Source of the DNA: Rhizaria sp. SCN 62-66
Lineage: Eukaryota; Rhizaria, unplaced
DNA: 64,000 nucleotides
Reading direction: 5' to 3'
Assembly: GCA_001724265.1 (NCBI GenBank)
Contig: MEDY01000025.1
Coordinates: forward strand, 1-64,000
This document shows, in pieces, positions 43,782-56,400 of this stretch; positions within the stretch are counted from its first letter, which is position 1; every line of letters starts with the position of its first letter. A program made the translations under genes and the position numbers. The notes beneath the pieces were generated by a model that was not told the DNA's origin, made no database searches, and saw only the letters and a program-made list of their open reading frames with translations.

Positions 43782-45939
43782 ATGGCCGAGTCGCGTAACC
43801 AAGATCTCGCCAATGGCGGTCCTATCGCCGACAACTACTACAAGCTCCTCGGTGTTGCCAAGACCGTACGTGCCTTTCCCTCCCTCCCCAGCCCCACCCC
43901 CGCACACTCCACTTCGCCGCCCATTGCTCACTCAGATACCGACCATCGCCCTCTTTTTTCTTGCTCCCGCGCTACGCAGTCAACCGAGACGGAGATCCGT
44001 GACACTTTTCACCGCCTCGCGGTCGAGTACCACCCCGATCGCTCCGGCTCCGAGGTCGACCACAACACCGCCATCTTCTCCAAGCTCTCCCAGGTACGCA
44101 TCGCTAAAACAACCACGTTGAAGCGCTTTATGCGAGCACTGCACGAGTTAACTTTGTTCTATTGAACTAATTGGGATTTTGTATAACTCCCATTAGTTTT
44201 AGGTGATTATGTGACTGTCTTCACTGCCTGTATCAAGTTTCAATAACCTCGTCCTCACACACACTGCTCCCAACCCGCTTTGCTCTCCTCGCTTCGTTTC
44301 GCACTTGATCCCGCCTCAGGCCTACTCCGTCCTCTCGGACCCCATCTCCCGCTCGCTCTACGACATTGCGCAGGGCTACACCGAGGACACCCCCGAGACC
44401 CGCCGCCGCATCAACCACCTGAAGCGCGTCCAGGCTGAGGTGCGTCGACACTCCCCCTCTCGCGAAACCTCCATTAATGCACTAAATTGCACTGTTGAAC
44501 CGATGTATCGTTAAAACATGAGTTTAAAGTCTTGAAATAAGCCTGTAATAAGTTCTTACATTTGTCTATACTCTTTTTGTTTTTCTACGTGTGCATATCC
44601 CCCCGCAATCTCGCGTCCCCAGGCCCAGAACGAGCACTTCGAGCGCCTCGTCCCCGAGGCCCGCGCCGAGGAGGCCGCCACCGACGGCCTCATCATCATC
44701 GAGGCCCTCTACGGCGACGTCTCTGTTGACAACGACACCTCTGCGCGCTCGGGCACCTCCGCCGCGGGCCGCTGCATTGACGTCACGGCTGCGCTCCAGT
44801 GCCTCACGAAGTCCTCGATCCTCTTCCTCCACGGCGGTACGCTTATGTTCACCTTAAAACGCACTGTTTTATGCCTTGAAGAGTCTTGAAACAAACAATC
44901 TTATCTTCTAAATGCATCAATTGGAATTATCTAATTTGAGTTTATATCATCACAAAATTCATGTGTACGCTTGCTCACTTGTAACGCTTTCTATCTTTGT
45001 TGTTGTTTTTGTGACTGTTGCACCACAGGCGGCAGCAAGTCTTGGCTGGAGGGTTTCTACGACCCGAACGAGGACCAGCTGGACAACATGCTGTACATCC
45101 GCTACCGCTTCAACAACGACATGCACGAGTGCCTGTACAGCGACCTCTCCGAAATCTGCCTCCCCGCCGCTGAGCACCTCATCCAGGACTCCAGCAGCGG
45201 CGCCGCCGACGCCGACGAGAGCGAGTACTACTCCGAGGACGAGGATAGCGGCCGCGGCGGCGACGACAGCGAGGGCGGCTTGACTTCCGGCGACTCGATG
45301 CGTACCCCGCCCCGCCACGGCCGTCGCGTCAACAACGCTGCGACGACCCCCAACAGCAGCAGCAGCAACAACCGCCGCCGCCGCCACCGCAGCAGCATGG
45401 CGGGCGGCCTGCGCAGCTCCGTCCGCGTGAAGCCGCGCGCGCAGGTTCAGCAGGAGGAGGTACGGATACAAACGCTCTATATCGCGTTTTTGGAGACATA
45501 TATCGCCTGCTGTGAGAAGAAAAACTTGTTCAAACGTTAAAATTATTATGATTGATATTATAATTACATTTTTTGAATCCACGCTCACGTTTATGCTGTT
45601 AAATCCTTGCTTTTTGCGTCTGTGTCCTAGGCCGCCCTCAAGGCCGGCCGCCGCCGCAAGCTCTACCTCTCGCTGGCGACTGTCGCCATCAGTGGCGGCG
45701 TCTACTACGCCAGCAAGGAGAAGCTCATCACGCTGCCCACGGTCTCCGAGGCCGTCTCGGCGCTCAAGCTCGACAAGGCTGTCAATGCAATGTTCTCTTT
45801 CTTCCGCTCCTTTGGCGCTGGCTCTTCGGTCAACGCAACGGCCGGCGGCAACGGCAGCGACGTGCCTGCGGGCAACGGCGCCGCCGCGGCCATCGGCAGC
45901 AGCTCCACGGCCGCGATGCTCGGCGAGGAGGCTTACTAA
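43782..45939 (+). CDS. DnaJ protein with DUF3395 (DNAJC11-like)
   Basis: Six exons: 43782-43865, 43980-44093, 44320-44439, 44623-44836, 45029-45459, 45631-45939 (TAA); 423 aa. Donors are GTACGT, GTACGC, GTGCGT, GTACGC and GTACGG. The J domain lies in exons 1-3 (NYYKLLGVAKT, IRDTFHRLAVEYHPDRSGSE with the HPD motif, AYSVLSDPISRSLYDIAQGY), so it can stimulate Hsp70. Exons 4-5 match the DUF3395 region of DNAJC11: LIIIEALYGDV, CIDVTAALQCLTKSSILFLH, GGSKSWLEGFYDPNEDQ and LYIRYRFNNDMHECLYSD. DNAJC11 works at the mitochondrial outer membrane with the MICOS complex; this protein lacks its long middle part. An acidic/Ser linker and a hydrophobic segment (LYLSLATVAISGGVYYA) follow. A family B word is in exon 5 (45274-45288) and its inverse in the 3' UTR (45955-45966). 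Confidence 0.85.
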
Positions 45940-47095
45940 GCGCACACGCGCTTTAGTTAAGCCGCCCGACGGAAGGAGAGGCAAAGCCGTTGCGCCCCGC
46001 TGCGTTTCCAGCGGCAAGATAGTCGTATTATAGTCTAAGTAGTAGCGTATATGCTCGGTTTTATGTAAAAATGAATGACACACACATCACTCGAGTACGA
46101 GGATCTTTTGACTTGCTCTATTAAGTTACGAGCAAGTTCAGTTAAAGCTGTTCCAAGTGTAAAAAAGTGCGAAGTGTGTTTAGTATGTATGCTTATTTTG
46201 TTGCAATTACGCACCTCAATTCAAGTATATTGGTTAGCAAGGTACTTAGACAAGGTGCTGCAATGTAAGCATATGCAAGACATGTGCTTTGATACCGTAG
46301 ATACTGGTACACTTACCAGTATCTTCGCTACTAGAAAGCAAATAGGAACGAAACAAACACTACTGTTGATGTATGTTTAATATTAGTTTAGTATCATAGT
46401 TTATCAAAATAAGAACTCGTTTTTTTTTCAATCAAAAACAATAACCACAAAATAATCAACAAAATACACGTCAAACAAAGAATCTCATTTTCGTCGGAAG
46501 AATCTAGGCGCATAGAAGTATGGCAAGAAAGGTTGATCACTGAAAATCCAAGAGTTTGCCGCGCCAACACTGCTCCTACAGCCCTCCATTTGACAGAGCG
46601 TCTCAAAATGCGTTCATAATGCGACGTCAAATGGCAACTCTCTGCAGTCACGCTGCGTAGGTTCGCTGCCCGGCACGCCAGCACGCGGCCCACAGACACG
46701 GCGCCGCGCAGCAAACTCACCGGACACGACCGAAAGACGATGAACTGCGGCACGTAATATGAACTCTCACTCCTAGAGTTATCATTGTTAGAAACAACGC
46801 CCCGAGGACACATCAGCACTGTGCCGACGGGGTACGTCATTGCTGCGACTGTCTCTCGTACTGATTGATTCCCAGGTCATACGGGATGACAGATTGGTGA
46901 GACGGCTCAATTTATCACGTACTTTTCATAAAAATGGTATATATTCTGTCATGATTGATGTTTGTTGTCAATATGACAAAGTGATAACCTCATACCTTAA
47001 GTCATGTGTACTTAAAGATGATTTTATTTTATCACATATTATAGTTAAAAATTAGGCTCGAGGACCATCAAATCGTACTTTCAAAAGTATAGATT
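45940..47095. other. spacer between DnaJ and tRNA-Gly
   Basis: AT-rich intergenic DNA. It holds a family B word (45955-45966), GTCTAAGTA (about 46033-46041) and GTACTTAGAC (46241-46250) outside coding sequence, and a strong hairpin at 46300-46323. The minus-strand frame 46394-46840 (148 aa) has no recognisable similarity and is left unannotated. Confidence 0.5.
46300..46323. repeat. 24-bp inverted repeat
   Basis: GATACTGGTA CACT TACCAGTATC: perfect 10-bp arms with a 4-nt loop, in AT-rich intergenic sequence about 770 nt before the tRNA. Confidence 0.85.
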
Positions 47096-47167
47096 GCGCT
47101 ATTGGTCTAGTGGTTATGATTGATCGTTGCCAACGATTAGAGCCGTGTTCGATTCACGGATAGCGCA
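47096..47167 (+). tRNA. tRNA-Gly (anticodon GCC)
   Basis: A 72-nt cloverleaf without intron. Acceptor stem is GCGCTAT/ATAGCGC with discriminator A, D arm GTCT-AGTGGTTA-TGAT, anticodon stem GATCG/CGATT with loop TTGCCAA (anticodon GCC), and T arm CCGTG-TTCGATT-CACGG. A-box-like and B-box (GTTCGATTC) promoters are inside. No CCA is encoded, as in eukaryotes. It does not read UAG. Confidence 0.95.
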
Positions 47168-47169
47168 CC

Positions 47170-47177
47170 TTTTTTTT
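47170..47177 (+). terminator. RNA polymerase III terminator
   Basis: A run of eight T two bases after the tRNA discriminator base. Confidence 0.85.
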
Positions 47178-47416
47178 GCCCGTTCCGCAGCCGGCCAGCG
47201 ACACTCCGCAGCGCTCCTTCTTTTTTGTTTTGCCCACCCACAGCATTCAGTTCGCTCTTGTCACACGTAAGGAATAGTTGCGGTTAAAACTCATTTTGTA
47301 TTTTCATCTCCAAACACAATCTATCCTAAAGAAAACAAACTATATAGTCCCATTTTCTATATTTTCATAACAAGCATGACAGTAAGCTTACAAGTTAAAC
47401 TTCACTTCCTCATACA

Positions 47417-50400
47417 TTACGCTTCGACCAGCGGGGTATTGAGAGCCTCCAGCACCGTCCACAGCAGCTCGTTGCGCAGCGCCGGACTCAGCCGCGGCCT
47501 CCACCCGGTGGCCCCCGCCCCCGTACTATGGCTGCTGTCACCCGCATTCCTCACACCGCCACGCCCAGCGCCATGACTGTTGCTGTGGTTACTAAGCGTC
47601 GCCTCCTCGACCGCGTCCGCAACGGCGCTCTGGACGAGGATCTGCACGTACTTGCACACCACTGCCGTCCTGGCGGCGACCCGCACCGCCACCCCGGCCC
47701 CCGTCACCGCGGCGCGGCTGGCGGGGTAGATCGCCCAGTCCGGCGCCAAAACGGACCCGTCGCGCGCGCCGCCGTCCGCGAACGGGCACGGCGGCAGCAG
47801 CGCCAGCGCGGGCAGGTGCGCCAGGGACGTCTCGCGGACGGTCGCTGCGCCGCCGCCGGCGCGGTGCTTGGAGCCGTAGAGGCCGAGGAAGCCGCCGCAG
47901 CCGCCGTTGCGGACGAAACCGCCGGTCCCGGTACTAGCCCCGCTGCGTTGCTGCGAGCTTTTGCTGTTGGGGTTAGTGGCTGTGAAAGGGTTATAGTGTA
48001 AGGGGATGGGGCAGTAAGGGGTTGCGAGCGCCAGCGGCAGCGACGAGGCCCTTAGAAGCGAGTCTAAGGGTGCCGTGAAGCGCAGCGACCCCGGCAGCGG
48101 CACACACACAGGCGCAGTCTTAGCAACACTCCTGCCGCTGCTGTTGCTGTTGCTGTTGTAGTAGCTGCTGTTGCTGTTGCTGTTGTTAGCGGCGGCGGCG
48201 GTCAGGGACGGAGGCGCCACGTGCATGGTGTTATGCGCGAGAGCTGTGGTGACCAGCGAGACCAGCAGGGGCACGCAGTCGGTGAGGGCGTTGAAGGACG
48301 CGGGGGAGTTGGCCCACGGCGGCAGCGGCTGCGACCAGGGCGAGGACATGTCAGCAGTTGCACTTGCACTCCCAGTCGCAGGCTCTGGCTCAGGTTCTAG
48401 CTGAGTGTCAGCGTCAACGATGTCGTTATGATCGTTATCGGTGTCCGCATCGTCATCATCATCGTCTTCATCGTCGTCGTCGTTGTTGCCTAGCAGGCTC
48501 GGCTCATCATCGTCCTCAGCGTTGTCAGCGTTGTCACCAGTATCAGCAACAGCATCGTTGTCGTTAGTATTTGTTGAGTCAGCATTCGCAGCGTTTGCAT
48601 TCACACTCTTCGCGTTTGCGCTATCCTTAACAGCGTTGTTGTTGTTGTTGCTCTTCTTGTAGCTGTTCCTGTTGTCGCGAGAGGCGCTCGCCGCCGCCCC
48701 CACCTGGGGCCGCGCTGGGATGAGTCCCACTTCAGTGAGCACTTCAAGTACTTGAAGCTTGGCCTTGTGCAAGTCGGCCATCGCCTTCTCGTCCAACCCG
48801 TACTGGGCGCAGAACGCGCGACTGCGGTTAGTGCACACCGCCCCCCAGTCAGCGCCCGCGCCCCCAGTGTGGGGGCGAGACTGGGAGTGAGCCTGGGAGT
48901 GGGACGTGTAAGTGTGGGCCTGCGTGGCGATGGCGCTGGCGGCGCGCCACCCCTTGTACGCGAGCCAAATCGACACCTGGTCACTGTAGTGCGCCTTCGA
49001 AGTCGCCGGCACGTACTCGGTCACGCCAGGGTTCGACAGGGACAGCGAGTGCGACTGTGTTGTGGCTGCGGCGGCGGCTGCCGATGCGGCTGTAGTGCTG
49101 AGGGGGACGGCAACACGGCCGACGGTGACCGCAAACGGCACCGGCGCCGGGGCCATGCCCACGCGCACCCTTACACCGTCCAGCCACGAGCCATTTACAC
49201 TAGAGGTACTTCCACTCACATCGACAGCAGCGGAGGTACTTACAGCGACAGCCGAGGAAGAGGGGGTACTTACACTGCGCTCGATCGCGACGGGCGCGTA
49301 CGTGCCGAACTTAGCCCTGGCCTTGGCGGCGCCCTCGCGGTCCTGGGCCGCCTCCAACGCCTGCCGCGCCCCGCCGCCGCGCTGCTGCTGCCTGCCGCCG
49401 GCGCCGGCGCCCGCGGCGGCGGGGGCGGGGGGGCCCTTGAAGGGGCTGTCGCCGACTTCGAGGCTCGCGGCCAGCACGGCCGCCGCGTCCACGCAGCGGA
49501 AGACGACGCCCAGCACGCATAGTAAGGAGGCTGGGGGCGAGAGCGGCAGCGCGGCGGCGACGCGGCCTAGCGACGTGAGCGTGAGCGTCAGCTGCGGCCG
49601 CGGCAGCGGCTTCGTGGTGCGGTATATTGTGGCCGCAGCTGCTGAGTCAGCAGCGGCGTCTAAGTACCCCTTAGACTGTGATAATGACGAGGAGGAGACG
49701 GAGACGGAGCCAGAGAGGTACTTAGACGAGGCAGCGAGGAGAGTCTTTGTTTCGGACGGCGTAAGCACCCGGATGCTATTTGTCGCACTCACAAAGCAAC
49801 GAACCTGTTGCTGTTGTTGCTGCAGCTGTTGACTGTTCTTCTCATCATTGCTGCTGTCCCGACTGACGAGCGCACTTGGAGCGTTGTGCGTGAGAGCATT
49901 CACATTGCGAATAGTAGTCGGATTCGTAGTATTGTTGTTGATACTGTTATTATTGGCCGCGAGCGTGAGTCGCACGATGCCGTGCCGGCCCAGGGACGCC
50001 ACCGCCGCGACGACCGCCGACAGCGGCGGCGGGTCGAGGCACTGGCTCAGCAGCTCGAACACACCGCTGCTCACCGCCTGCATGGGGGTACTCATGGGAG
50101 TACCCGTGGGGGAGCGTGTGTTAGCACTGCCCGCGGCGAGAATATGCATCACCAGCGGCAACACAGGCACTCGCAGGAGCTCCGGCACCGTGAAGTGCTC
50201 CATGCGCCGCGAAAACGTCGGTTCCGAAAAAAGGCGGTAGCACACGCCGGGCCCGGTGCGGCCCGCGCGGCCGGCGCGCTGCTGCGCAGAGGCGCGGGAA
50301 ATGGGCTTGCAGGAGAGCACTTGGGTGCCCGAGCCGGCGACGCCGCTGCCGCTGCCGTTGCCGCCGCCGCCGCCGCTCTTGCCGGAGGCTGCGCTGAGCG

Positions 50401-53400
50401 ACGAGTGCGACGACTGGTGCTCTTTGCCGCAGTCAATGACGCAGGAGACGAAGGGCAGTGTTACGCCCGTCTCGGCGATGTTCGTCGACAGGATGATGCG
50501 CAGCTCGTGCGGCGGCGGGCGCCGGAAGGCCTGCTGCTGCGCGGCCCAGGGCACGGCCGAGTGCAGCACCGAGACGGAAGTCAGGCCGCCCACGGCGCCG
50601 CGGGAGCCCACGCTGGCGCCGTTGCCCACGAAGCCAGCGTTATTGTCGCCAGGCCGAGCGCTGGAGCTACTGCCATTCGCGCTAGAGCCACTCTCCCTGT
50701 TGTAGTAGTGCGCCGGGGACGGGGCCAGGAGCCGGTTGGCCTCGATGCGTTTCGCCAGCGCCTTGATGTGCGCCAGCCCAGGGAGGAAGATCAGCACGGC
50801 GCCCTCCACCAGCGGCGGCGCCGAGTCCCGCGCCGCCAGGACGTCGCTCGCGCGAAGGCAGACACCCGCCGAGGTCGGGACGCCGCCGAACGCGTCGCAG
50901 TAGCGCAGCAGCCCCTGCGCCTGCGCAGCCGCGGGGGGCGGGAGGGCCGCCGCGGCCACTGCGCAAAGCCGGTCGACGCCCGTGCCACTGCCGCCGCCGC
51001 CGCCGCTGCTGCTGTTGTTGTTGTTGTTGTTGTTGCCTGAGAGGAGCCAGCTGGTGTAGCGGCAGCCCCGGGCGGCGCGCGTGAATGCTGCGGCGTGCGG
51101 CGGCAGCGGCACGGTGCCCTCGGCCATGGCGGCGATACGGCGCATCACGAGCGCGGTCAGGAGAGCCTCGACCACATCCAAGTTCAGGAAGGAGTCGTTC
51201 AAAGTTAAGCCGCGGAGGGGAGCGGGCACGGCCGACCAACCCACGTGCGGCTTAACTAAACCAGCCGCATTAGAGCCAGAGCCAGAGCCGTTGCTGTTGT
51301 TGTTGTTCGCGATGGTGGAGAGAGAGAGGGCGTGGTGCTTCGCGATCGCGAGCTGACGCTCACGCTGCTCTTGCGCCCTTTGCTTCGCGTCCTCGTCTTC
51401 ATCGTCGTCGTCAATGGCTACAACAGCAACATTGGCTTTGGCCTTGGCGTCGGCATCGGCATCGTCGTCATCCTCATCGGCTAGCAGCTTGTCAGCGGCG
51501 TTAGCGCCCGCGCCCGCGCCGGCGCCGTTTGTGGTGGTATCCGGGAACAGCGTCTCAAGTGAAGGCAGCAGCGGCTGCTCGAGTGCCCCCCAGACGTACG
51601 TTTCGCCGGTCACCTTGGTCCATCGCCGCAGCCAGGCCGCCTTGGCCTCGCGCCACTGGGGGCCGAAGCAGGAGGATAGGTACCCGCCCACGGTCACTTC
51701 GCCGGGTAAGTACTCCGAGTCTAAGTGCCCACGCTCTGAGTGCCCCCTGTCCGCGTCTAAGGGCCCGAGGCCGCCGCTGTCGCTGGTGGCGGCGAGGAGG
51801 GCGGGTAAGTACCCGCAGTGCGCGAGAGCCTGGTCTAAGTACTTGATCTCGACGGGGTACGTGCGGCCGGGCACGGAGAGGCAGGGCACTAAGGGGTTCT
51901 TGCTATCGACAGTGACAACAACAGCGGCAGAATCGTTATCATCGCTGTCAATATCAATATCATCGCCGTTGTCAGCAGCAGCCGGAGCTGTAGAAGGAAC
52001 AGAGCTAGAGGATGAATCAGCAGCTTGTGAAGTGTTCTTGTTCTCGGGGACGACATCGACACTCGTCACAGCGTTAGCAGTGCTGTTGCTGTTGTTGCTA
52101 GCGGCAGCGGCAGCATCCTCGTTGTCAGAGGCATCCCAAGCATCCAAATCGGGGGACTCTGTCTCCGCCTCCGTCGCCGCCTCTGCTGCAACTGCTGCAA
52201 CTTCTACTGCGGCCACGTCAGCTGCGTTCGCTGCTTCTGAGTTCGCAGCAGCTGCAACAGCAGTGTCTTTGTTATTGTTATTAGAGCCGTTATCATTGCC
52301 GTCGTCCTCTTTATCAGAGGCGTCCCAAGCGTCCAGCTCGGCCGCCGCGGCCGCCGCGGCCGCCGCCGCCTCGGCCTCAGCCTGGGCTTTGGCCGCGGCA
52401 CCGCTGACGGCGACAATAGCGCTGTTGATAGCAACAGCAGCAGCAGCACTCGCAGTGCTTGAGTCGCTCGCAACAGGGACAACAGCTTGAGCGCGATTGC
52501 TATCAAAGATGCCATTGCCAACACTCGCCTTGTTTTTGCTCTTGCTGTTGTTGCTAATGTTGCCGAAGGCCGTGTTGTTGACGGTGGCGAAGCACGAGAG
52601 AGCGGCTAAGCTGGCGTCGTGAAAATACTCGCTCATTTGCGCCGACGACAGCGTCGCAGACATTACGATCAACCGCAAAGGCCCGCATACGGCACTGGAA
52701 CTAGCATTACTGTTAGCATGACTGTTGTTGTTGTTGTTGTTGTCAAGAGCGGCGGCAGCGGCCAGACGTGCGCGCGTGACGAGCGTCCGCCTAAGTAGCA
52801 CCAGCAGAAAGTCAATCTCCACCGACCTCTCATGCACCTCATCGAGAATCACTACTGAGACGTCGCTGAGAAGCGGATCCGCCCGGAGACGCCGCAGCAG
52901 AATGCCGTTCGTGCAGTAGAGCAGCGGGGAGCGGGGGTGGGCTTTGTGGTCGAAGCGGACCGAGTAGCCCACCAGGGAAGACGGCCGGGGCCACTGCTGC
53001 AGGGTCGGGGTACTTAGACCCGGGTAAATAGTGCTGCCGCCGCCCTTAGCGTCGTCAGACGAGGACCCAGCAACAATGTTGTTGCTGTTGCTGTTGTTGC
53101 TGTTGGCAGCAGCCCAGTCAAGCACCTGGCTGGCCACGTGCGTCGCCGTCGACGTCGCCGTGATGCGCCGCGGCTGTGCGCAGATCACCTTGCCCCACGA
53201 CCAGGGGTACTTCGCGCCCCCACGCCGCGGGGGGGCACTTACACCCGTGGTACTTACACCAGTGGCACTCAAACCCGTCTTACTTAGACTGAGCCGGTCC
53301 GCGAGCATTGCCTCCAGCACGAACAGCGGCACACGCGTCGTCTTGCCGCTGCCCGTCTCGGCCGCAACCACGGCCACGGGCCGAGACGCGAGCGTGGCCG

Positions 53401-56400
53401 CCAGCGTGGCCCGGAACGAGTCGATGGGCAGGGTGGGATGCAAGGGCGGCAGCAGGTGGGCGGCTAAGGGGGTACTTACATTGCCGCTAGCTGCGATGGC
53501 GTTGCGCTTCTGGAGGACAGCAGCGGCGTCAGCGACGGACATGATGCCACCGCTAAACCGGCTGTGACCGCCGCCGCCGCCGCCACTACTGCTGCTGCTG
53601 CTATGCTGCTGCTGCTGCTGCTGCAAGAGGAGGGTCGAGAGCAAAGGCCGTTTGCCACTGAGCGCCAAGGCAGTCGGCAGCACCGACACAGGCTTATACT
53701 GCAACTGTAACTGCTGCTGAGACTGCGGTTGCTGTTGCTGAGTAAGAGCAGCAGCGGGGGTACTTAGACCGATATCTAAGGGCGTCGCGGCCGCGGTCGC
53801 AAGGTCGTGCGCGAGCCGCCACAGCCATGCGCGCTCCCGCAGGCGGAGCCCCACGGTCACCCGCGCGCGCTCGGCCGCCTCGGCCGTCTCGACGGCGCGC
53901 AGGCAGGACCGAAAAAAGGGCGGCAGGAAGAGCGCAGGGCTGGTGCGGCCAGAGGTCGACGGCGGCTGCAGCAGCGCTGCGGGTACCGTTACCACCAGAG
54001 GCACAGCGGCGGAGGCAGCAGCAGCAGGAAGGATGGGTTTGTGGGAGCATGCCAGGGAGGTCAAAGCGGAGGCTACCTCTGTCGCAGCTGCAACAACATC
54101 AGTCGAGCTAGAGTTAGAGCTAGAGTCAGTGTTTTTGTTGCCAGAGAAGGCTGATGCAACTGTAAGGGCCTTCGCGACACACACAGGCACATTTACACTT
54201 CCACTTCCACTGCCACAGCGAGTACTTAGACTCTGATTCACACCCTTGTCGTCACTGGTGACACTTAGAGTCCCGCTCGAGGTACTTAGACCGCTCTCCC
54301 ACTTAGACACACGGCGCCAATACTTCCCCCACTGCAGCTCACAGTGCCGCTGCCGCGCCGCCGCCGCCGCCGCCTCGGCCTCGGCGGCCTGCCTTCGCGC
54401 AGCGCGGCTTAACTTCCAGAGCGCGGGGTCGGCGGCGTTAAGGCCGTGGAGCAGGAGGGTGAAGAGCAGCTCGGTGGCGAGCGGCAGGGGCGCGGCGGCG
54501 GTCGGCAGACGGGAGTAGAGACAGCTGGCGGGGGCAAAGGATGAGGCGGGCAGGGGAAAGCGGAGCAAAGCGCCGCCGCCGTCGCCGCCGCCACCGTTTG
54601 AGTCGTTGTTACCAACAGATCTAACACCATTCGCCGCCGATGAACTAGTGGTGTTGTTGTTGTTGCTCGAGCTAGAGCCGAGAGGGCTGATGACGCGAGC
54701 GCCGCGAACAACAACAGCAGCTGCTGCGTTGCTCGGGGCAGTACTCGCGCCTGCAGCAGCAGCAGCAGTGGCGTCCGTGCCGTCAGCGTCGACCGCATGC
54801 GCACGCGCAGAGGGCGGCTTGGGCGCGGGGGCCGTGGTCGCGGTGGCCATGGCGGCGACGGCGCTGAGGCTGGTCACTGCCGCGGCCGACGAGAGCGCCT
54901 CGGTGTACGTGACGAGGTCGGCGGTCGTCAAGACGAACACGGGCACGGGCGCGTAGGCACCGGCGCTCGCAGTGGAACGTCCGCTGTTATTGGCATTCCG
55001 AGTACCCGTGACGTTGTTGCCATTGCGACCGCCACCGTGACTGTTGTTGTTGTTATGGCCGGTACTCATGGCGGGCGCAGCGGTGTTGACGGGCGGAACC
55101 CCTGACCACGTGCGCGGCGGCAGCGGCGGCGGCAACTGAGACTGCAGCGACTGAGACTGCGAGCTCTGGCCCTGACTCTGCGACTGCTGCTGCTTCGCTT
55201 GCTTCGGGGGGCCGTCTAAGGGGGTACTTAGCGGCGCCGGCGCGACCGCGTAGCCGTAGCCGGCCCCCAGCAGCGCCAGCAGAGGCGGCGCCACCTGCGG
55301 CAGCGCGCTGTGAGTCGGCAGCAGAGACAGCTGCAGGACTTGCGACCGCGACGCCTCCGAAACGAGGGACTTCACGCGGGTCTGGCTCGAGCTCATGTTC
55401 ACGAAGCCGCCGCCGCTGCTGCTGTCGCCCGCGTCGCTGTTGTTGTTGCCGTTGCGGGAGTTCGAGTTAGCGTTTGTGGTGGAGAGGAGCTCGTGCAGCG
55501 AGCGCCCGTTGCCGAAGCTCCTGCCGCTGCCGTCGTCAAATTCGCCACAACTCCCGTCGTTGGTACCGCCACCAACGGCGCCGCCCTTGTTTGCCCTGCC
55601 CTTGCGCTTAGACTTCGCTTCCGTAGTCATGCCCGCGCCTGTGCCTGCGTTATGAGCATTGGCATTGGCGCTGGCATTGGCACTAAGGTTATTAGGCTTG
55701 GGGGGCTGGGGGTAAGGGTGGCCGATGTGGGCGGCGTACTTCTCCAGCTGTAAGGGAGTGACTAAGGGCCGGAGGTTGACTAAGGGGGTCAGGCAGCCCT
55801 GCCCTTCGTCGTCTAAGTAGTCGTCACTGTTGTCACTCTGCTGCTGCTTACGGTCATTTGCATTCACGACAGCTGTGTTCGAGCTAGTCTTACTAGCTTT
55901 GTCAGCGTTTGCGCTAAGATTGACGGTGGCAAGGTTCGTGATCACAGATACTGGGGTCAGTTGCGAGCCGATGACGGCTGCCCGGGGCAGCTTCCTGCGT
56001 TCGCGAAAACAACAATGAAACAAGAGAAAAAAAGCACAATATGTGAGATGTGGAAAACAAAAGTGAATAAAGTGAGTGATTTTCGATGTTTTTAGTATTC
56101 AAATAGTATTATTTCATGTGGGACGCGTCGTCATGATATATAAAGTCGCAATTAAGTGTTTCAGACACACGTACCTGGTCGAGAGGATGATACGGCAGCG
56201 TACGACGCTGGCGCCCGAGGCCGAGGGTACGTTGACGTGTTGCAAGGTCACATGAAGCCGCTTCCACTGGCCGTTGCCGCAGAGCACGCCCTGCACCACG
56301 TCGAACACACACGTTCCGGTACTCGTGGGTGCGTTGCCACTGCTGTTATGCGCGCTGAGGCTCTTAAACTGGAGCCGGGCGCCAAGACCGCTGACGCTCG

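Noticed and set aside
46394-46840. 148-aa minus-strand frame in the intergenic region before the tRNA
   Set aside because: No recognisable motif, AT-rich non-coding-like surroundings, and no supporting splice or start context.
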